The notes: generated by a model from the letters alone, not told the origin. 64,000 nucleotides of DNA from Xanthomonas floridensis (GCF_001642575.1 NZ_LXNG01000034.1:62001-126000); one strand, 5' to 3'. Counted from the first letter of the stretch, positions 26,839 to 36,440 are shown. Translations and numbers: made by a program.

Positions 26839-27267
26839 ATGGCAACCCATTCCGTAACGCGCGCGATGATGCTGGCCGGCCTGCTCGGCATGGCCGGTGC
26901 GGCGCTGGCGCAGTCGGCGACCAGTACGCGCTCGTCCAATACCTTGCAGCCCATCGCCACCCCGGCACCGGCGCAGCCCAAGGTGACGCCGCCGCGTGCG
27001 CTGCAGCCGTCCAATACGTTGAGCCCGGTGCCTTCCCAGTTGAGCCAGCGCCCAGCCGCACCCAGCATTCCCACCCGCGGCCCGGCGGGCACGCCGGTTG
27101 CTCCGGCGGGCAGCGAGGTGCCCACGGCCACGCCGATGGTCTATGACCGCAATGGCCGGCTGCTACAGGGCATGCAGCCGGCCGGTCCCAACCGGGTGCT
27201 GGATACCAAGACCGGGCGCTACTACGACGCAGTACCGGCCGGCGACGGCATGCGCGTGGTGCGCTGA
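26839..27267 (+). CDS. Exported proline-rich hypothetical protein
   Basis: 142 residues. A signal peptide ends at 'AGAALAQ'; the next 70 residues are Pro/Ser/Thr/Ala-rich and include two copies of an 'SSNTLQPIA'/'PSNTLSPVP' motif. The last 45 residues form a small domain: 'YDRNGRLLQGMQPAGPNRVLDTKTGRYYDAVP'. The ribosome site AGGCGG precedes ATG 26839. No known family comes to mind; the architecture suggests an envelope-associated or secreted protein. It stands alone between two non-coding regions. Confidence 0.8.
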   Translation: MATHSVTRAMMLAGLLGMAGAALAQSATSTRSSNTLQPIATPAPAQPKVTPPRALQPSNTLSPVPSQLSQRPAAPSIPTRGPAGTPVAPAGSEVPTATPMVYDRNGRLLQGMQPAGPNRVLDTKTGRYYDAVPAGDGMRVVR

Positions 27268-27509
27268 CCACTGCGCTGCCAGCCGCACGCGACCGTCCGA
27301 CGCGCTGCGGCGCGTCGGTGCAGCGCCCAAAGGCATTCAATGGGCGAACCTGCCCGCGCGGCGCAATGGTGGCCACCGGTCTCCCGAGAACCGATCGGAT
27401 GTCGCCACCTTCAGCTGGTTCCAGCCCCCCTGCCTCCAGCGCCCTCCCAGCAGGCATCGCGACCGCTGCGACCTGCAACGCACCATCCGCCAATCCCGAA
27501 TCCCGGATC

Positions 27510-27989
27510 TCAGCCCTCAATCGGCAACGCCAGGGTCTCCTTGACCTCTTCCATCACGATGTAGCTCTTGGATTCGCGCACATGCGGCAAGGTCAGCAAG
27601 GTGCTGCCAAGCAGCTTGCGGTAGGACGCCATCTCGCTGATGCGCGCCTTGAGCAGATAGTCGAAATCGCCGGAGACCAGATGGCACTCCAGCACGTTGG
27701 GCAGCTTCAGCGCGGCGCGGCGGAATTCCTCGAAGATGTCGCCGGACTTGTAGGCCAGGCTGATCTCCACAAACACCAGGAGGCTGGCCTTGAGGTAGTG
27801 CGGGTCCAGCCGCGCGTAGTAGCCGGTGATGGCGCCATCGCGCTCCAGGCGGCGCACGCGTTCGGTGCACGGCGTGGTCGACAGACCGACGCGTTCGCCG
27901 AGTTCGGTAAACGAAATGCGCCCCTCCTGCTGCAGGATGCGCAGGATCTTGCGGTCGATCTTGTCCAGTTCGCGCGCGCGGGTGGCCAT
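27510..27989 (-). CDS. Lrp/AsnC-family transcriptional regulator (BkdR/Lrp type)
   Basis: 159 residues. I choose ATG 27989 because GGAG lies 9 bp upstream; an in-frame GTG at 28004 overlaps that site. HTH at about 10-58 ('ISFTELGERVGLSTTPCTERVRRLE') followed by the RAM/AsnC effector domain ('VLECHLVSGDFDYLL'). It lies divergent from dadA with 147 bp between, the position of Lrp-type regulators of D-amino-acid dehydrogenase operons. In E. coli and Pseudomonas Lrp/DadR respond to alanine or leucine, so activation of dadA-alr by alanine is the likely role (inference). Confidence 0.95.
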   Translation of the reverse strand: MATRARELDKIDRKILRILQQEGRISFTELGERVGLSTTPCTERVRRLERDGAITGYYARLDPHYLKASLLVFVEISLAYKSGDIFEEFRRAALKLPNVLECHLVSGDFDYLLKARISEMASYRKLLGSTLLTLPHVRESKSYIVMEEVKETLALPIEG

Positions 27990-28136
27990 GGGGTTTGTCT
28001 CCACAAGTTTTGGCAGGAAGTTTCACTGCAAAGGCAGCCGGATTCCAGAAATCGCACTGCCTGGCTCGCAATATACTGCGGCTAACTGTATCCCGCAGCG
28101 TCTGGTTGTGGGGGAATACCCTTTCAGGAGAGCGAC
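27990..28136. promoter_or_regulatory. Divergent lrp-type regulator/dadA control region
   Basis: Contains a -10-like TATACT (28072-28077) for dadA inside a near-symmetric GCAATATACTGC that could also serve the other strand, and the AGGAGA ribosome site just before dadA. It is the expected site for Lrp-like binding; no consensus could be scored by eye. Confidence 0.5.
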
Positions 28137-29426
28137 ATGCGGGTGCTCATTCTCGGTAGCGGCGTCATCGGCACCACCAGCGCGTGGTATCTGGCTCAGG
28201 CCGGCTGCGAGGTCACCGTGGTCGACCGCCAACCGGCAGCGGCGCTGGAGACCAGCTACGCCAATGCCGGCCAGCTCTCGTTCGGCTACACCTCGCCGTG
28301 GGCCGCACCCGGCGTGCCCGGCAAGGCGATGAAGTGGCTGTTCGAACAGCATGCGCCGCTGTCGATCCGCCCCACCCGCGACCTGCGCCAGCTGGCGTGG
28401 CTGAGCCAGATGCTGCGCAACTGCACCGCCGAGCGGTATGCGGTGAACAAGGCGCGCATGGTGCGCATGTCCGACTACAGCCGCGACTGCCTCAATGCAT
28501 TGCGTGCCGACACCGGCATCGAATTCGAAGGCCGCCAGCTTGGCACCACCCAACTGTTCCGCACCCAGCAGCAACTGGACGCCGCCGCGCAGGACATCGA
28601 GGTGCTGGCCCAGTACGGCGTGCCGTACGAGCTGCTGAGCCCGGCGCAGATCGCCCAGTACGAACCCGGGCTGGCCGGTGGCGGCGCGCAGATGGCCGGC
28701 GCGCTGCGTCTGCCCGAAGACCAGACCGGCGACTGCCGGCTGTTCACCCAGCGCCTGGCCGAGCTGGCCGCGCAGGCCGGGGTGCAGTTCCGCTATGGGC
28801 AGCAGATCGAGCGGCTGCAGCATGCCGGCGGTGAGATCACCGGCGTGCAGATCGATGGCCGCATCGAGACCGCCGACCGCTACGTGCTGGCGCTGGGCAG
28901 CTATTCGGCCGACCTGCTGCTCTCGCTCGGCCTGCATCTGCCGGTCTACCCGCTGAAGGGGTATTCGCTGACGATTCCGATCCGCGATGCGCAGCGTGCG
29001 CCGACCTCCACGGTGCTGGATGAAAGCTACAAGATCGCGCTGACCCGTTTCGACGACCGTATCCGCGTCGGTGGCATGGCCGAGGTGGCTGGCTTCGATC
29101 TGTCGTTGAATCCGCGCCGGCGCGCCACGCTGGAAATGGTGGTCAACGACCTGTATCCCGGCGGCGGCGATCTGGCCCATGCCGAGTTCTGGACCGGCCT
29201 GCGCCCGGCCACGCCGGACGGCACCCCGGTGGTGGGCGCCACCCCGTTTGCCAACCTGTTCCTCAATACCGGCCACGGCACGCTGGGCTGGACCATGGCC
29301 TGCGGCTCCGGACGCTATCTGGCCGACCTGATGCAGGGCCGCACGCCCGAGATCGATACCGAGGGGCTGGACGTGTTCCGCTACCTGTCGCCGCGCAGCG
29401 CGCGCGCGCAACGGGAGGCCGCGTAG
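28137..29426 (+). CDS. dadA: D-amino acid dehydrogenase small subunit DadA
   Basis: 429 residues. The N-terminal dinucleotide loop '[17 protein letters not shown]' binds FAD, '[15 protein letters not shown]' is the family hallmark, and the C-terminal '[20 protein letters not shown]' completes the FAD site. It oxidatively deaminates D-alanine (and other D-amino acids) to pyruvate and ammonia and passes electrons to the respiratory chain at the membrane. It precedes alanine racemase by a one-base overlap, the classical dadA-dadX pair for L-alanine catabolism. Preceded by a good AGGAGA site. Confidence 0.97.
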   Translation: MRVLILGSGVIGTTSAWYLAQAGCEVTVVDRQPAAALETSYANAGQLSFGYTSPWAAPGVPGKAMKWLFEQHAPLSIRPTRDLRQLAWLSQMLRNCTAERYAVNKARMVRMSDYSRDCLNALRADTGIEFEGRQLGTTQLFRTQQQLDAAAQDIEVLAQYGVPYELLSPAQIAQYEPGLAGGGAQMAGALRLPEDQTGDCRLFTQRLAELAAQAGVQFRYGQQIERLQHAGGEITGVQIDGRIETADRYVLALGSYSADLLLSLGLHLPVYPLKGYSLTIPIRDAQRAPTSTVLDESYKIALTRFDDRIRVGGMAEVAGFDLSLNPRRRATLEMVVNDLYPGGGDLAHAEFWTGLRPATPDGTPVVGATPFANLFLNTGHGTLGWTMACGSGRYLADLMQGRTPEIDTEGLDVFRYLSPRSARAQREAA

Positions 29427-30526
29427 TGCGTCCTGCGCAAGCATTGATCGACCTGGACGCGCTGCGTCACAACTACCGCCTGGCCAAGCAGTTGGGTGGT
29501 AGCAAGGCGCTGGCGGTGGTGAAGGCCGATGCCTATGGCCACGGTGCGGTGCGCTGTGCGCAGGCACTGGAGCCGGAAGCCGACGGCTTTGCGGTGGCCT
29601 GCATCGAAGAAGCGCTGGAACTGCGCCAGGCCGGCATCCGTGCGCCGATCCTGCTGCTGGAAGGCTTTTTCGAACAGGACGAGCTGCGCCTGATCGCCGA
29701 GCACGATCTTTGGACGGTGGTGTCCACCCCGCAGCAGGTGCGCGCGCTGGCCGAGTTCCAGAGCCCGCGGCCGCTGCGCATCTGGCTGAAGCTGGATAGC
29801 GGCATGCACCGGCTTGGCCTGTCGCCGGAGGATTTTCGCGCCGCCTGGCTGCGCCTGCACGGGCTGCCGCAGATCGCCTCGGTGGTGTTGATGACCCACC
29901 TGGCGCGCGCCGACGAACTGGAGTGCAGCCGCACCGACGAACAGGCGGTGGCCTTTGCGCTCACCGCCGGCGGCATGCGTGCGGAAACCAGCATCCGCAA
30001 TTCGCCCGGCCTGCTCGGCTGGCCGGCGCTGCGCAACGACTGGTCGCGCCCGGGGCTGATGCTGTACGGCGCCAACCCGTTTGCGCACGACACCGAGCTG
30101 ACCGCGCAGCTGCGCCCGGTGATGACGCTGCGCTCGCGGATCATCTCAGTGCGCGAGCTGCCGGTTGGCGAGCCGGTGGGCTACGGCGCCCGCTTCGTGG
30201 CCGAGCGGCCAACCCGCGTAGGCGTGGTGGCGATGGGCTATGCCGACGGCTACCCGCAGTTCGCGCCCAATGGCACCCCGGTGCTGGTGGATGGCCAGGT
30301 CTGCCCGTTGATCGGGCGGGTCTCCATGGACATGCTCACGGTGGATCTGACCGATCATCCGCACGCCGATATCGGGACGCCGGTGCAACTATGGGGCGAC
30401 GCCCCACGCCCCGGCACCCTGGCCGCGCACTGCAATGTCAGCGCGTATCAGCTGCTGTGTGGCGTGAAGCGGGTGCCGCGCGTCTATGTGGACGGAGCGG
30501 CGCCGGGAGAGGTTGCAGCGCGGTAA
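29426..30526 (+). CDS. alr: Alanine racemase (catabolic, DadX-type)
   Basis: 366 residues, starting with GTG at 29426, whose first base is the last base of the dadA stop codon. PLP is held by K33 in '[11 protein letters not shown]'; the second catalytic base is the Tyr in 'GYGARFVAE' about residue 253, and 'MGYADGYPQ' contributes to the active site. It interconverts L- and D-alanine, feeding DadA and, if no second racemase exists, the cell wall. The very end of the gene (including the stop) is duplicated as a 21-bp direct repeat just downstream. Confidence 0.97.
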   Translation: MRPAQALIDLDALRHNYRLAKQLGGSKALAVVKADAYGHGAVRCAQALEPEADGFAVACIEEALELRQAGIRAPILLLEGFFEQDELRLIAEHDLWTVVSTPQQVRALAEFQSPRPLRIWLKLDSGMHRLGLSPEDFRAAWLRLHGLPQIASVVLMTHLARADELECSRTDEQAVAFALTAGGMRAETSIRNSPGLLGWPALRNDWSRPGLMLYGANPFAHDTELTAQLRPVMTLRSRIISVRELPVGEPVGYGARFVAERPTRVGVVAMGYADGYPQFAPNGTPVLVDGQVCPLIGRVSMDMLTVDLTDHPHADIGTPVQLWGDAPRPGTLAAHCNVSAYQLLCGVKRVPRVYVDGAAPGEVAAR

Positions 30527-30547
30527 GGAGAAGTTGCAGCACGGTAA
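30506..30547. repeat. 21-bp tandem duplication at the alr stop codon
   Basis: Positions 30506-30526 and 30527-30547 are identical at 19 of 21 bases and both end with TAA. The first copy is the 3' end of alr. Confidence 0.9.
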
Positions 30548-30710
30548 TCTGCATTCCTTCTCCCAGCGGGTCATTGTCCTCCCTCATGGGAGAAAGTGAC
30601 GCGCAGCGCCGGATGAGGGTATGTGCGCAGCCTCATGCGGTTGGACGTAGCGAGGGCTTCGCCGCGTACCCCCAACCCCCCTCCCGGCGGGCGAGGGGCT
30701 TTGGCGCCAC

Positions 30711-31286
30711 CTACAACCCGGCGGTACTGCGATCGCCACGGAATTGCTTGCGCACCCAGTCGTCGATCATCGCTTTCTCAAAGCGCAGCGGATCGCTGTC
30801 GGTCAGCCGCGGGCCACTCATCAGGAACGCAGAATCCACCAGTTTTCGCTCGCCCTGGTCGATCACCCGGCCATCGGCGGCGGTGAGCGTGTAGGTGAAA
30901 CTCAGGCGCGGCGGATAGATGTCCTTGACCACGCGCACGTCCTGCAACCGCGGGCCATGCCAGGGCTCGTACTGGCCAGCGCGGCAGATGTCGGTAATGG
31001 TCACGCTCAGGTGCTGGCCTTCGGGCAGCTGGCGCGCGGCGCTTTGCCGGAAATGGGTCGCCAGCTGGGTGACCCAATCGCCGCGCTGCGCTTCCCAGCG
31101 ATTGCCGCTGAAACGGATATCGGAAAACGCGGCCGGGTCGGTCCAGCGCACATCCACCTTGCCATCGCTGGAAAGCGCACGTGGCGCCTCGGGGTCGGTG
31201 ACGTTGCGGACGCGGGCCTGGACGCCGGTGGCGGCAAGCAACCCCGCCAGCAACAGGCCGGCGCCGGAAACACTGGAACGTTTCAT
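30711..31286 (-). CDS. DUF3016 domain exported protein
   Basis: 191 residues from ATG 31286 with a signal peptide (hydrophobic 'GAGLLLAGLLAATGVQA'). The mature domain shows 'VDVRWTDPAAFSDIRF', 'LSVTITDICRAGQYEPWHG' and 'RLSFTYTLTAADGRVIDQGE', which I recognise as DUF3016, a periplasmic protein family of unknown function in gammaproteobacteria, about 170-200 residues. It is monocistronic and convergent with the alr region. The longer upstream frame to 31385 is not supported. Confidence 0.88.
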   Translation of the reverse strand: MKRSSVSGAGLLLAGLLAATGVQARVRNVTDPEAPRALSSDGKVDVRWTDPAAFSDIRFSGNRWEAQRGDWVTQLATHFRQSAARQLPEGQHLSVTITDICRAGQYEPWHGPRLQDVRVVKDIYPPRLSFTYTLTAADGRVIDQGERKLVDSAFLMSGPRLTDSDPLRFEKAMIDDWVRKQFRGDRSTAGL

Positions 31287-31483
31287 GGAAAGCCTCCAAG
31301 CGTGCGGTACATCGCGTACCGTGCGTCCGTGCAGTGTGGGGGCGCACGGGAAGGCCCGCAACGCGCTCAATGCCCGGGCTGGCATGGCGTTGCCGCCCGG
31401 TTAATCCGCGCCCTGGACGCCGTGACGGTGGGTTCACCGCGCCTGCGCCTGCGCTTCACGGCTTGGCCCGGAAGATCAACGAC

Positions 31484-31981
31484 ATGGACACCCACTCTTA
31501 CCGCACAAAGTCAGCTTCTTCGGCGCCGGCGCATATGCCGGCGGACGTGCGCCTGCAGTTCATCGACTGGGCAAAGCAGCATGGCCACAACCCTGCGACC
31601 GGGGCCGCCGCCTTCGTCGCCCTGCAGAGCGAGGTGGACCTGGATCTGGCCACCCGCACGCTGCGGCTGGACCCGGGTGCAGACCCGCGGGATGCCCTGC
31701 GCGACCACCTGGCCGCGCTGGCACGCCAGGTCGATGTGGCGGTGCAGTTTCCGCCGGTCTATGCCTACACCGCTGCGACTGGCCTGGAATACCGCTATTC
31801 GTTGATGCTGGTCATCGCCGAGGACTGCGTCGAGTGGACCGGGCGGGTCTGGCAGGACCTGGACTACCAGGGAATGCTCACCGGCCGCGGGCAGGGACCG
31901 CGTGCCAACTACACCCAACTGGCGCGCATGGCGCTGGAACACGAGCTTGATCAGGAGCGTCCCCGTTATGTCCAGGCATGA
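31484..31981 (+). CDS. Hypothetical protein, overlaps following gene
   Basis: 165 residues starting with ATG 31484; the frame upstream to 31334 lacks a start with a ribosome site. The protein is soluble, with 'RLQFIDWAKQHGHNPATGAAAFVALQSEVDLDLATR' and 'YTAATGLEYRYSLMLVIAEDCVEWTGR'. No enzyme motif or known family is recognisable to me. Its last 14 bp overlap the start of the next gene, so both should be translated from one message. Function unknown. Confidence 0.72.
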   Translation: MDTHSYRTKSASSAPAHMPADVRLQFIDWAKQHGHNPATGAAAFVALQSEVDLDLATRTLRLDPGADPRDALRDHLAALARQVDVAVQFPPVYAYTAATGLEYRYSLMLVIAEDCVEWTGRVWQDLDYQGMLTGRGQGPRANYTQLARMALEHELDQERPRYVQA

Positions 31982-32258
31982 ACTAGAGCTGGAGTTGCCC
32001 CTCGCCGCGCAGGTCGCCGCCGCCGAGGATGGCTTCAGCCAGCGCTGCCGCAGCGAATGCGCCGAATTGGGCTTGTCGCGGGTACGGTTGCTGCTGCTGG
32101 ATGCCGACTATGCCCGCTCCACCGCCTGGCGCGAGGAAGCGCAGCGCTGGATGGACGAGCAGCTACGCCGCGAAGGGGAATGGGTGTTTCGCGGCGTGAT
32201 TGCCGGCATCGTGGTGTTGGCGAGCTGTATCGCCCTGGCCGCTGCCACGTTGTGGTGA
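31968..32258 (+). CDS. Small membrane-anchored hypothetical protein
   Basis: 96 residues from ATG 31968, inside the end of the previous gene. The first 70 residues are charged and helical ('SRHELELELPLAAQVAAAEDGF'), and the last 25 form a hydrophobic helix 'VFRGVIAGIVVLASCIALAAATLW', giving a C-terminal membrane anchor. No homologous family is known to me. The overlap of 14 bp and co-direction with the upstream gene suggest the two products work together. The hybrid kinase begins about 125 bp downstream. Confidence 0.75.
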   Translation: MSRHELELELPLAAQVAAAEDGFSQRCRSECAELGLSRVRLLLLDADYARSTAWREEAQRWMDEQLRREGEWVFRGVIAGIVVLASCIALAAATLW

Positions 32259-32383
32259 CACTCCGGAAGCCCGGCGCTCCCGGGCCGCAGGTAACCGATC
32301 CGTGATTGCTGTCGGCCGCCTGTGCACCCGCTGACGACATCGGGCATGGTTTCATCTGCCCGTCATCCGCTCCGGCAGCATCC

Positions 32384-34417
32384 GTGGTTTCCGATTTGAG
32401 CACTTCCAGCCCCAGTTCCGATCTGGCCGCCGCGTTGCCGGCCGCCATCGCCGAGCCCTTCCTCGACCCGGCGATGTACCACGAGATCTTTCACAATATC
32501 GATGCGGGCTTCTGCGTCATCGATCTGGTGTTTGATGGTGACCACGCGGTTGACTACATCATCCGTACGACCAATGGCGCCTTCGAGCGCTACACGGGGC
32601 TGTCGAACGCACTGAATGTTTCCATCCGCGACATGCTGCCCGAGCATGAGCAGGAATGGTTCGACCGCTACGGGCAGGTGGCCCGCTCCGGCAACCGCAT
32701 CCACTTTGAAATGCAGGCCAAGGCGCTGCGCCGCTGGTACTCGGTGGACGCGTTCCGGGTGGGACAGCCGGAACAGGCACGGGTGGCGGTGTTGTTCATG
32801 GACATCACCGAGCGCAAGCGCGTGGAGCGCGAGCTGGCCGAAAGCGAGGCGCGCTTCAGCGCGTTGGCCGACGGCCTGCCGATGCCGGTCTGGGTGCTGG
32901 ATGCGCAGGGCGTGGTGCGCTTCGTCAACAGCGCCTACGGCGAATTCTTCGGCCTGGATATCTCTAGCGGCACGGTGTCGGCGTGGAGCGAGTTGCTGCA
33001 TCCGGATGACCTGCCGATCTTCCAGTTCGAGCTGTCTGCCGCACTGGAAGAGCAGCGCGGGCTGCGTGCGCTGGTGCGCGCGCGCCGTCACGACGGCCAA
33101 TGGCGCTGGATCGAAATGACCGCCACGCCGCGCTATTCGGCCGACGGGCGCTTCATCGGCCTGGCCGGCAGCAGCCCGGACGTGACCGAGCAGCGCGAGA
33201 TCGAACTGGCGCGTGAGCAGCTGCTCGAATCCGAGCGCAGCGCACGTAACGAAGCCGAAAGCATGGCGCGGCTCAAGGATGAGTTCCTGGCCACCTTGTC
33301 GCACGAACTGCGCACGCCGCTGACCACCATCCTGGGCTGGAGCGAGTTGTTGCTGCAGCGGGTCGAAGAAGGGCATGCCAACTACAAGGGCCTGTCGGTG
33401 ATCGCCAGCAGCGCACGCGCGCAAAAGCGGCTGATCTCGGACATGCTCGATCTGAGCAGCATGTTGCTGGGCAAGGTGCAGCTGGAAGTCGAATCGCTGG
33501 ATCTGGCCGAGCAGGTGCGCGAAGCGCTCAACACCCAGGAACTGGCCGCCGAAGGCAAGGACCAGATCCTGCAACTGCATGCGCCGTCCACGCCGTGCCT
33601 GGTGCTGGGCGATGCCACGCGGTTGCAGCAGGTGCTATGGAATCTGCTCTCCAACGCGATCAAGTTCACCCCGGCACATGGCCGCATCGATGTCAGCATC
33701 GAGCGCGACGACGGCCATCTGCTGGTGGCAGTGCGCGATTCCGGCGACGGCATCGCCGCCGAATTCCTGCCGCATCTTTTCGGGCGGTTCCGTCAGGCCG
33801 ACGGCACCACCACGCGGCAGCATGGCGGGCTGGGCCTGGGCCTGGCGATCGTGCAGCAGCTGGTGGAAATGCATGGCGGCCAGGTTGGCGCCACCAGTGG
33901 CGGCCGCGGCAAGGGCGCCACCTTCACCGTGCGCCTGCCCGAACATGTGCCCGACCAGGGCAAGCGGCCGCGGCGCGAGCTGCGCCGGCGGCTGATGTCC
34001 GAACAGATCGTCGAAGCCCGCGCGCTCAATGGCCTGCGCCTGCTGGCAGTGGAAGATCAACCGGACATGCTCGACTACCTGCGCCGGCTGCTCGAAGAGC
34101 AGGGCGCGGAGGTCGTCACCGCCGGTAGCGCCACCGATGCGCTGGCCTTGATCGATCATCGTGGCCACGCGCGCTTCGATGTGATGCTGACCGACATCGG
34201 CATGCCCGGCATGGATGGCTACGGCCTGATCCGTACCGTGCGCGAAAACCTGGGCCTGGACGCGCATGCCTTGCCGGCGGTGGCAGTCACCGCACTGGCG
34301 CGCGATGACGACCGCAAGCGCGCGCTGGATTCGGGCTTTCAGGAGCATCTGGCCAAGCCGTATAGCGTGGCGCAGCTGGTCACCGCAGTGCGCGCGGCGC
34401 GCGAAGTGGCCGAGTAA
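32384..34417 (+). CDS. PAS-PAS hybrid histidine kinase with C-terminal receiver
   Basis: About 677 residues if GTG 32384 is used; TTG 32306 and TTG 32396 are alternatives, and no ATG lies at the right place. Two PAS domains (about 30-150 and 170-285), no membrane span, then HisKA with H307 in 'LATLSHELRTPLTT', an HATPase with N and G boxes, and a receiver with D604 in 'LTDIGMPGMDG'. Signal sensing is probably cytosolic. A short frame (32346-32399) ends within the start region and could be a leader peptide. There is no adjacent Hpt or partner regulator, so the phosphorelay target is unknown. Confidence 0.88.
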   Translation: MVSDLSTSSPSSDLAAALPAAIAEPFLDPAMYHEIFHNIDAGFCVIDLVFDGDHAVDYIIRTTNGAFERYTGLSNALNVSIRDMLPEHEQEWFDRYGQVARSGNRIHFEMQAKALRRWYSVDAFRVGQPEQARVAVLFMDITERKRVERELAESEARFSALADGLPMPVWVLDAQGVVRFVNSAYGEFFGLDISSGTVSAWSELLHPDDLPIFQFELSAALEEQRGLRALVRARRHDGQWRWIEMTATPRYSADGRFIGLAGSSPDVTEQREIELAREQLLESERSARNEAESMARLKDEFLATLSHELRTPLTTILGWSELLLQRVEEGHANYKGLSVIASSARAQKRLISDMLDLSSMLLGKVQLEVESLDLAEQVREALNTQELAAEGKDQILQLHAPSTPCLVLGDATRLQQVLWNLLSNAIKFTPAHGRIDVSIERDDGHLLVAVRDSGDGIAAEFLPHLFGRFRQADGTTTRQHGGLGLGLAIVQQLVEMHGGQVGATSGGRGKGATFTVRLPEHVPDQGKRPRRELRRRLMSEQIVEARALNGLRLLAVEDQPDMLDYLRRLLEEQGAEVVTAGSATDALALIDHRGHARFDVMLTDIGMPGMDGYGLIRTVRENLGLDAHALPAVAVTALARDDDRKRALDSGFQEHLAKPYSVAQLVTAVRAAREVAE

Positions 34418-34640
34418 GGCAAGGCAGGTCACGGGAGGTGTACAGCAATCGTCGCGCACCTGGGTCGGCCATGTGGCGTCAGTGATGTGTCCAGTGATGT
34501 CTTTGCCCGAACGTTGCCGGGCGCACTGGCATGCCGCCTTTGCGTCATGCGGCGAGAGCTCGAGCGGGCAAGCAGCAGGTTTGCTGTGCCTTTCACGCAC
34601 GCTGGCCTAGCGTGATGCTCCGCGCCGATGGATTGCCCCG

Positions 34641-34946
34641 ATGCCCAAGTACGCCCCCCACGTGTATACCGAACAAGTGCAGATCGCCACCCTGGAGCAT
34701 TGGGTCTCCCTGCTCGGTGGCCAGGAGCGGGTACGTGTTGAACTCGACGACGGCAGCCTGCTGAGCGGCACGGTCGCGGTGCGCCCCACCATCCAGACCT
34801 ATCTCGACGACGGCGACAACGAGGGCCTCAATGGCCAGCTGCGACTGGATCAACTGGATGCGTCGCAGGAGCCCCACTGGATCTGGATGGACCGCATCGT
34901 GGCCGTGCATCCGCTACCGCCGGGTGCAGATCCACACGGCGTCTGA
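34641..34946 (+). CDS. DUF3247 family protein
   Basis: 101 residues. 'QVQIATLEHWVSLLGGQERVRVELDDGSLLSGTVAVRPT' and the end 'HWIWMDRIVAVHPLPPG' are the hallmarks of DUF3247, small beta-rich (SH3-like) proteins restricted to xanthomonads and close relatives. No catalytic residues. It sits alone after the hybrid kinase; the ATG 34641 is unambiguous. Function unknown. Confidence 0.9.
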   Translation: MPKYAPHVYTEQVQIATLEHWVSLLGGQERVRVELDDGSLLSGTVAVRPTIQTYLDDGDNEGLNGQLRLDQLDASQEPHWIWMDRIVAVHPLPPGADPHGV

Positions 34947-35034
34947 CGCAGATGTCTTGACGATGTGTTTACTTCTCGCTGAGCTGTTGTCGGCATGATG
35001 ACCGACCGTCGCAACGGTTCAGGAATCTTCCGCA

Positions 35035-36372
35035 ATGAATGCACCCGTGTCCACGCTGGTTCGCTGGCCGCTGCCGCTGATGGTCATCGCCATTCTTGCC
35101 GGTTGCGGCGATACCGCCACGCTCGCCATCGAACAGGGGACCGGACCGGACCCGCAGCTGCCCGAACCGGTGAAACGCTTGATCCCCACGGTCAAGATCG
35201 CGCCAGTCAAGCGCTGGGCGGCCAATGCAAAGCCCATGGCTGCCGACGATCTGCAGGTCAGTGCGTTCGCGCGTGACCTGGATCACCCGCGCTGGGTGTA
35301 CGTGCTGCCCAACGGCGATGTGCTGGTGGCCGAAACCGCCGAGCCGCCCAAGCCTGAAAATGCCGAGAGCGGTGGCGGTCTGCGCAAGAAGGTGCAGGGC
35401 GCGGTGATGAAAAAGGCCGGCGCGGTCGTGCCCAGCGCCAATCGCATCACCCTGCTGCGCGACGCCGATGGCGACGGCGTGGCCGAGGTCCGCACGCAAT
35501 TCATCAGTGGGCTGTATTCGCCATTCGGCATGGCCCTGGTAGGCGATCGCTTCTACGTGGCCAATGCCGATGCGTTGGTGAGCTTCCCGTACATGCCCGG
35601 CGACACCCACATCACCGCCAAGCCCACCTTCGTGGCCAATCTGCCCGGCGGCTTGAACCATCACTGGACCAAGTCGCTGCTGGCGAGTGCGGATGGCAGC
35701 AAGCTGTATGTCGGCGTGGGGTCCAACAGCAACGTTGCCGAAAACGGCATGGAGGCCGAGCTCAATCGCGCCGCCATCCTGGAAATCGATCCGGCGACCG
35801 GCAGCAGCCGCGTGTTCGCCAGCGGCTTGCGCAATCCTGTGGGGACCGCATGGGAGCCGCAGAGCAAATCGTTGTGGGTGGTGGTCAACGAGCGCGACGA
35901 AATCGGCAGCGACCTGGTGCCGGATTACCTGACGTCGGTGCGCGATGGCGGTTTTTATGGCTGGCCCTACAGCTATTACGGGCAGCATGTGGACGAGCGG
36001 GTCCAGCCGCAGAACGCCGAGCTGGTGGCCAAGGCCATCAAGCCGGACTATGCGCTGGGCCCGCATACTGCCTCGCTGGGGCTGACTTTTGCCAACGGCA
36101 CGCTGCTGCCGGAGCGCTTCCGCCAGGGTGCCTTTATCGGCCAGCACGGCTCGTGGAATCGCGACCCGCCCAGCGGCTACAAGGTGCTGTTCGTGCCGTT
36201 CGTGGGCGGCAGGCCCAACGGCGCTCCGATCACCGTGCTGGATGGATTCCTGGATGCCGAGGGCAATGCGCAGGGGCGTCCGGTGGGCGTGACCTCCGAC
36301 AACACCGGCGCCTTGCTGGTGGCCGACGATGTGGGCAATGTGATCTGGCGCGTGACCCCGAAGACACGCTGA
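35035..36372 (+). CDS. Sorbosone dehydrogenase-family (PQQ-type) lipoprotein
   Basis: 445 residues. An N-terminal lipoprotein signal ('MVIAILAGCG') is followed by a six-bladed beta-propeller of the glucose/sorbosone dehydrogenase family, with 'GDVLVAETAEPPK', 'GSKLYVGVGSNSNVAENGM' and 'GQHGSWNRDPPSGYKVLFVPF' as typical blade motifs. Such proteins bind PQQ and oxidise aldoses or sugar derivatives in the periplasm, although for many members the substrate is not known. PQQ ligands cannot be confirmed by eye. The gene is monocistronic and is followed by a nested hairpin terminator. Confidence 0.9.
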   Translation: MNAPVSTLVRWPLPLMVIAILAGCGDTATLAIEQGTGPDPQLPEPVKRLIPTVKIAPVKRWAANAKPMAADDLQVSAFARDLDHPRWVYVLPNGDVLVAETAEPPKPENAESGGGLRKKVQGAVMKKAGAVVPSANRITLLRDADGDGVAEVRTQFISGLYSPFGMALVGDRFYVANADALVSFPYMPGDTHITAKPTFVANLPGGLNHHWTKSLLASADGSKLYVGVGSNSNVAENGMEAELNRAAILEIDPATGSSRVFASGLRNPVGTAWEPQSKSLWVVVNERDEIGSDLVPDYLTSVRDGGFYGWPYSYYGQHVDERVQPQNAELVAKAIKPDYALGPHTASLGLTFANGTLLPERFRQGAFIGQHGSWNRDPPSGYKVLFVPFVGGRPNGAPITVLDGFLDAEGNAQGRPVGVTSDNTGALLVADDVGNVIWRVTPKTR

Positions 36373-36373
36373 A

Positions 36374-36440
36374 CCCGCGGACAGTTGGCCATGCAGGCAG
36401 GCAGCTGCGGTCTGCATGGGCCAACTCCTTTTCCCGCGGG
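36374..36440 (+). terminator. Nested hairpin terminator after sorbosone dehydrogenase gene
   Basis: Inner stem GTTGGCCATGCAG (36384-36396) with CTGCATGGGCCAAC (36412-36425, one bulged base), followed by CCTTTT; an outer stem CCCGCGG (36374-36380) / CCGCGGG (36434-36440) encloses it. It begins one base after the stop codon. Confidence 0.8.

Noticed and set aside
26481-27146. 221-codon plus-strand frame
   Set aside because: It overlaps the exported proline-rich protein gene in another frame and has an Arg/Ala/Gly bias with no domain.
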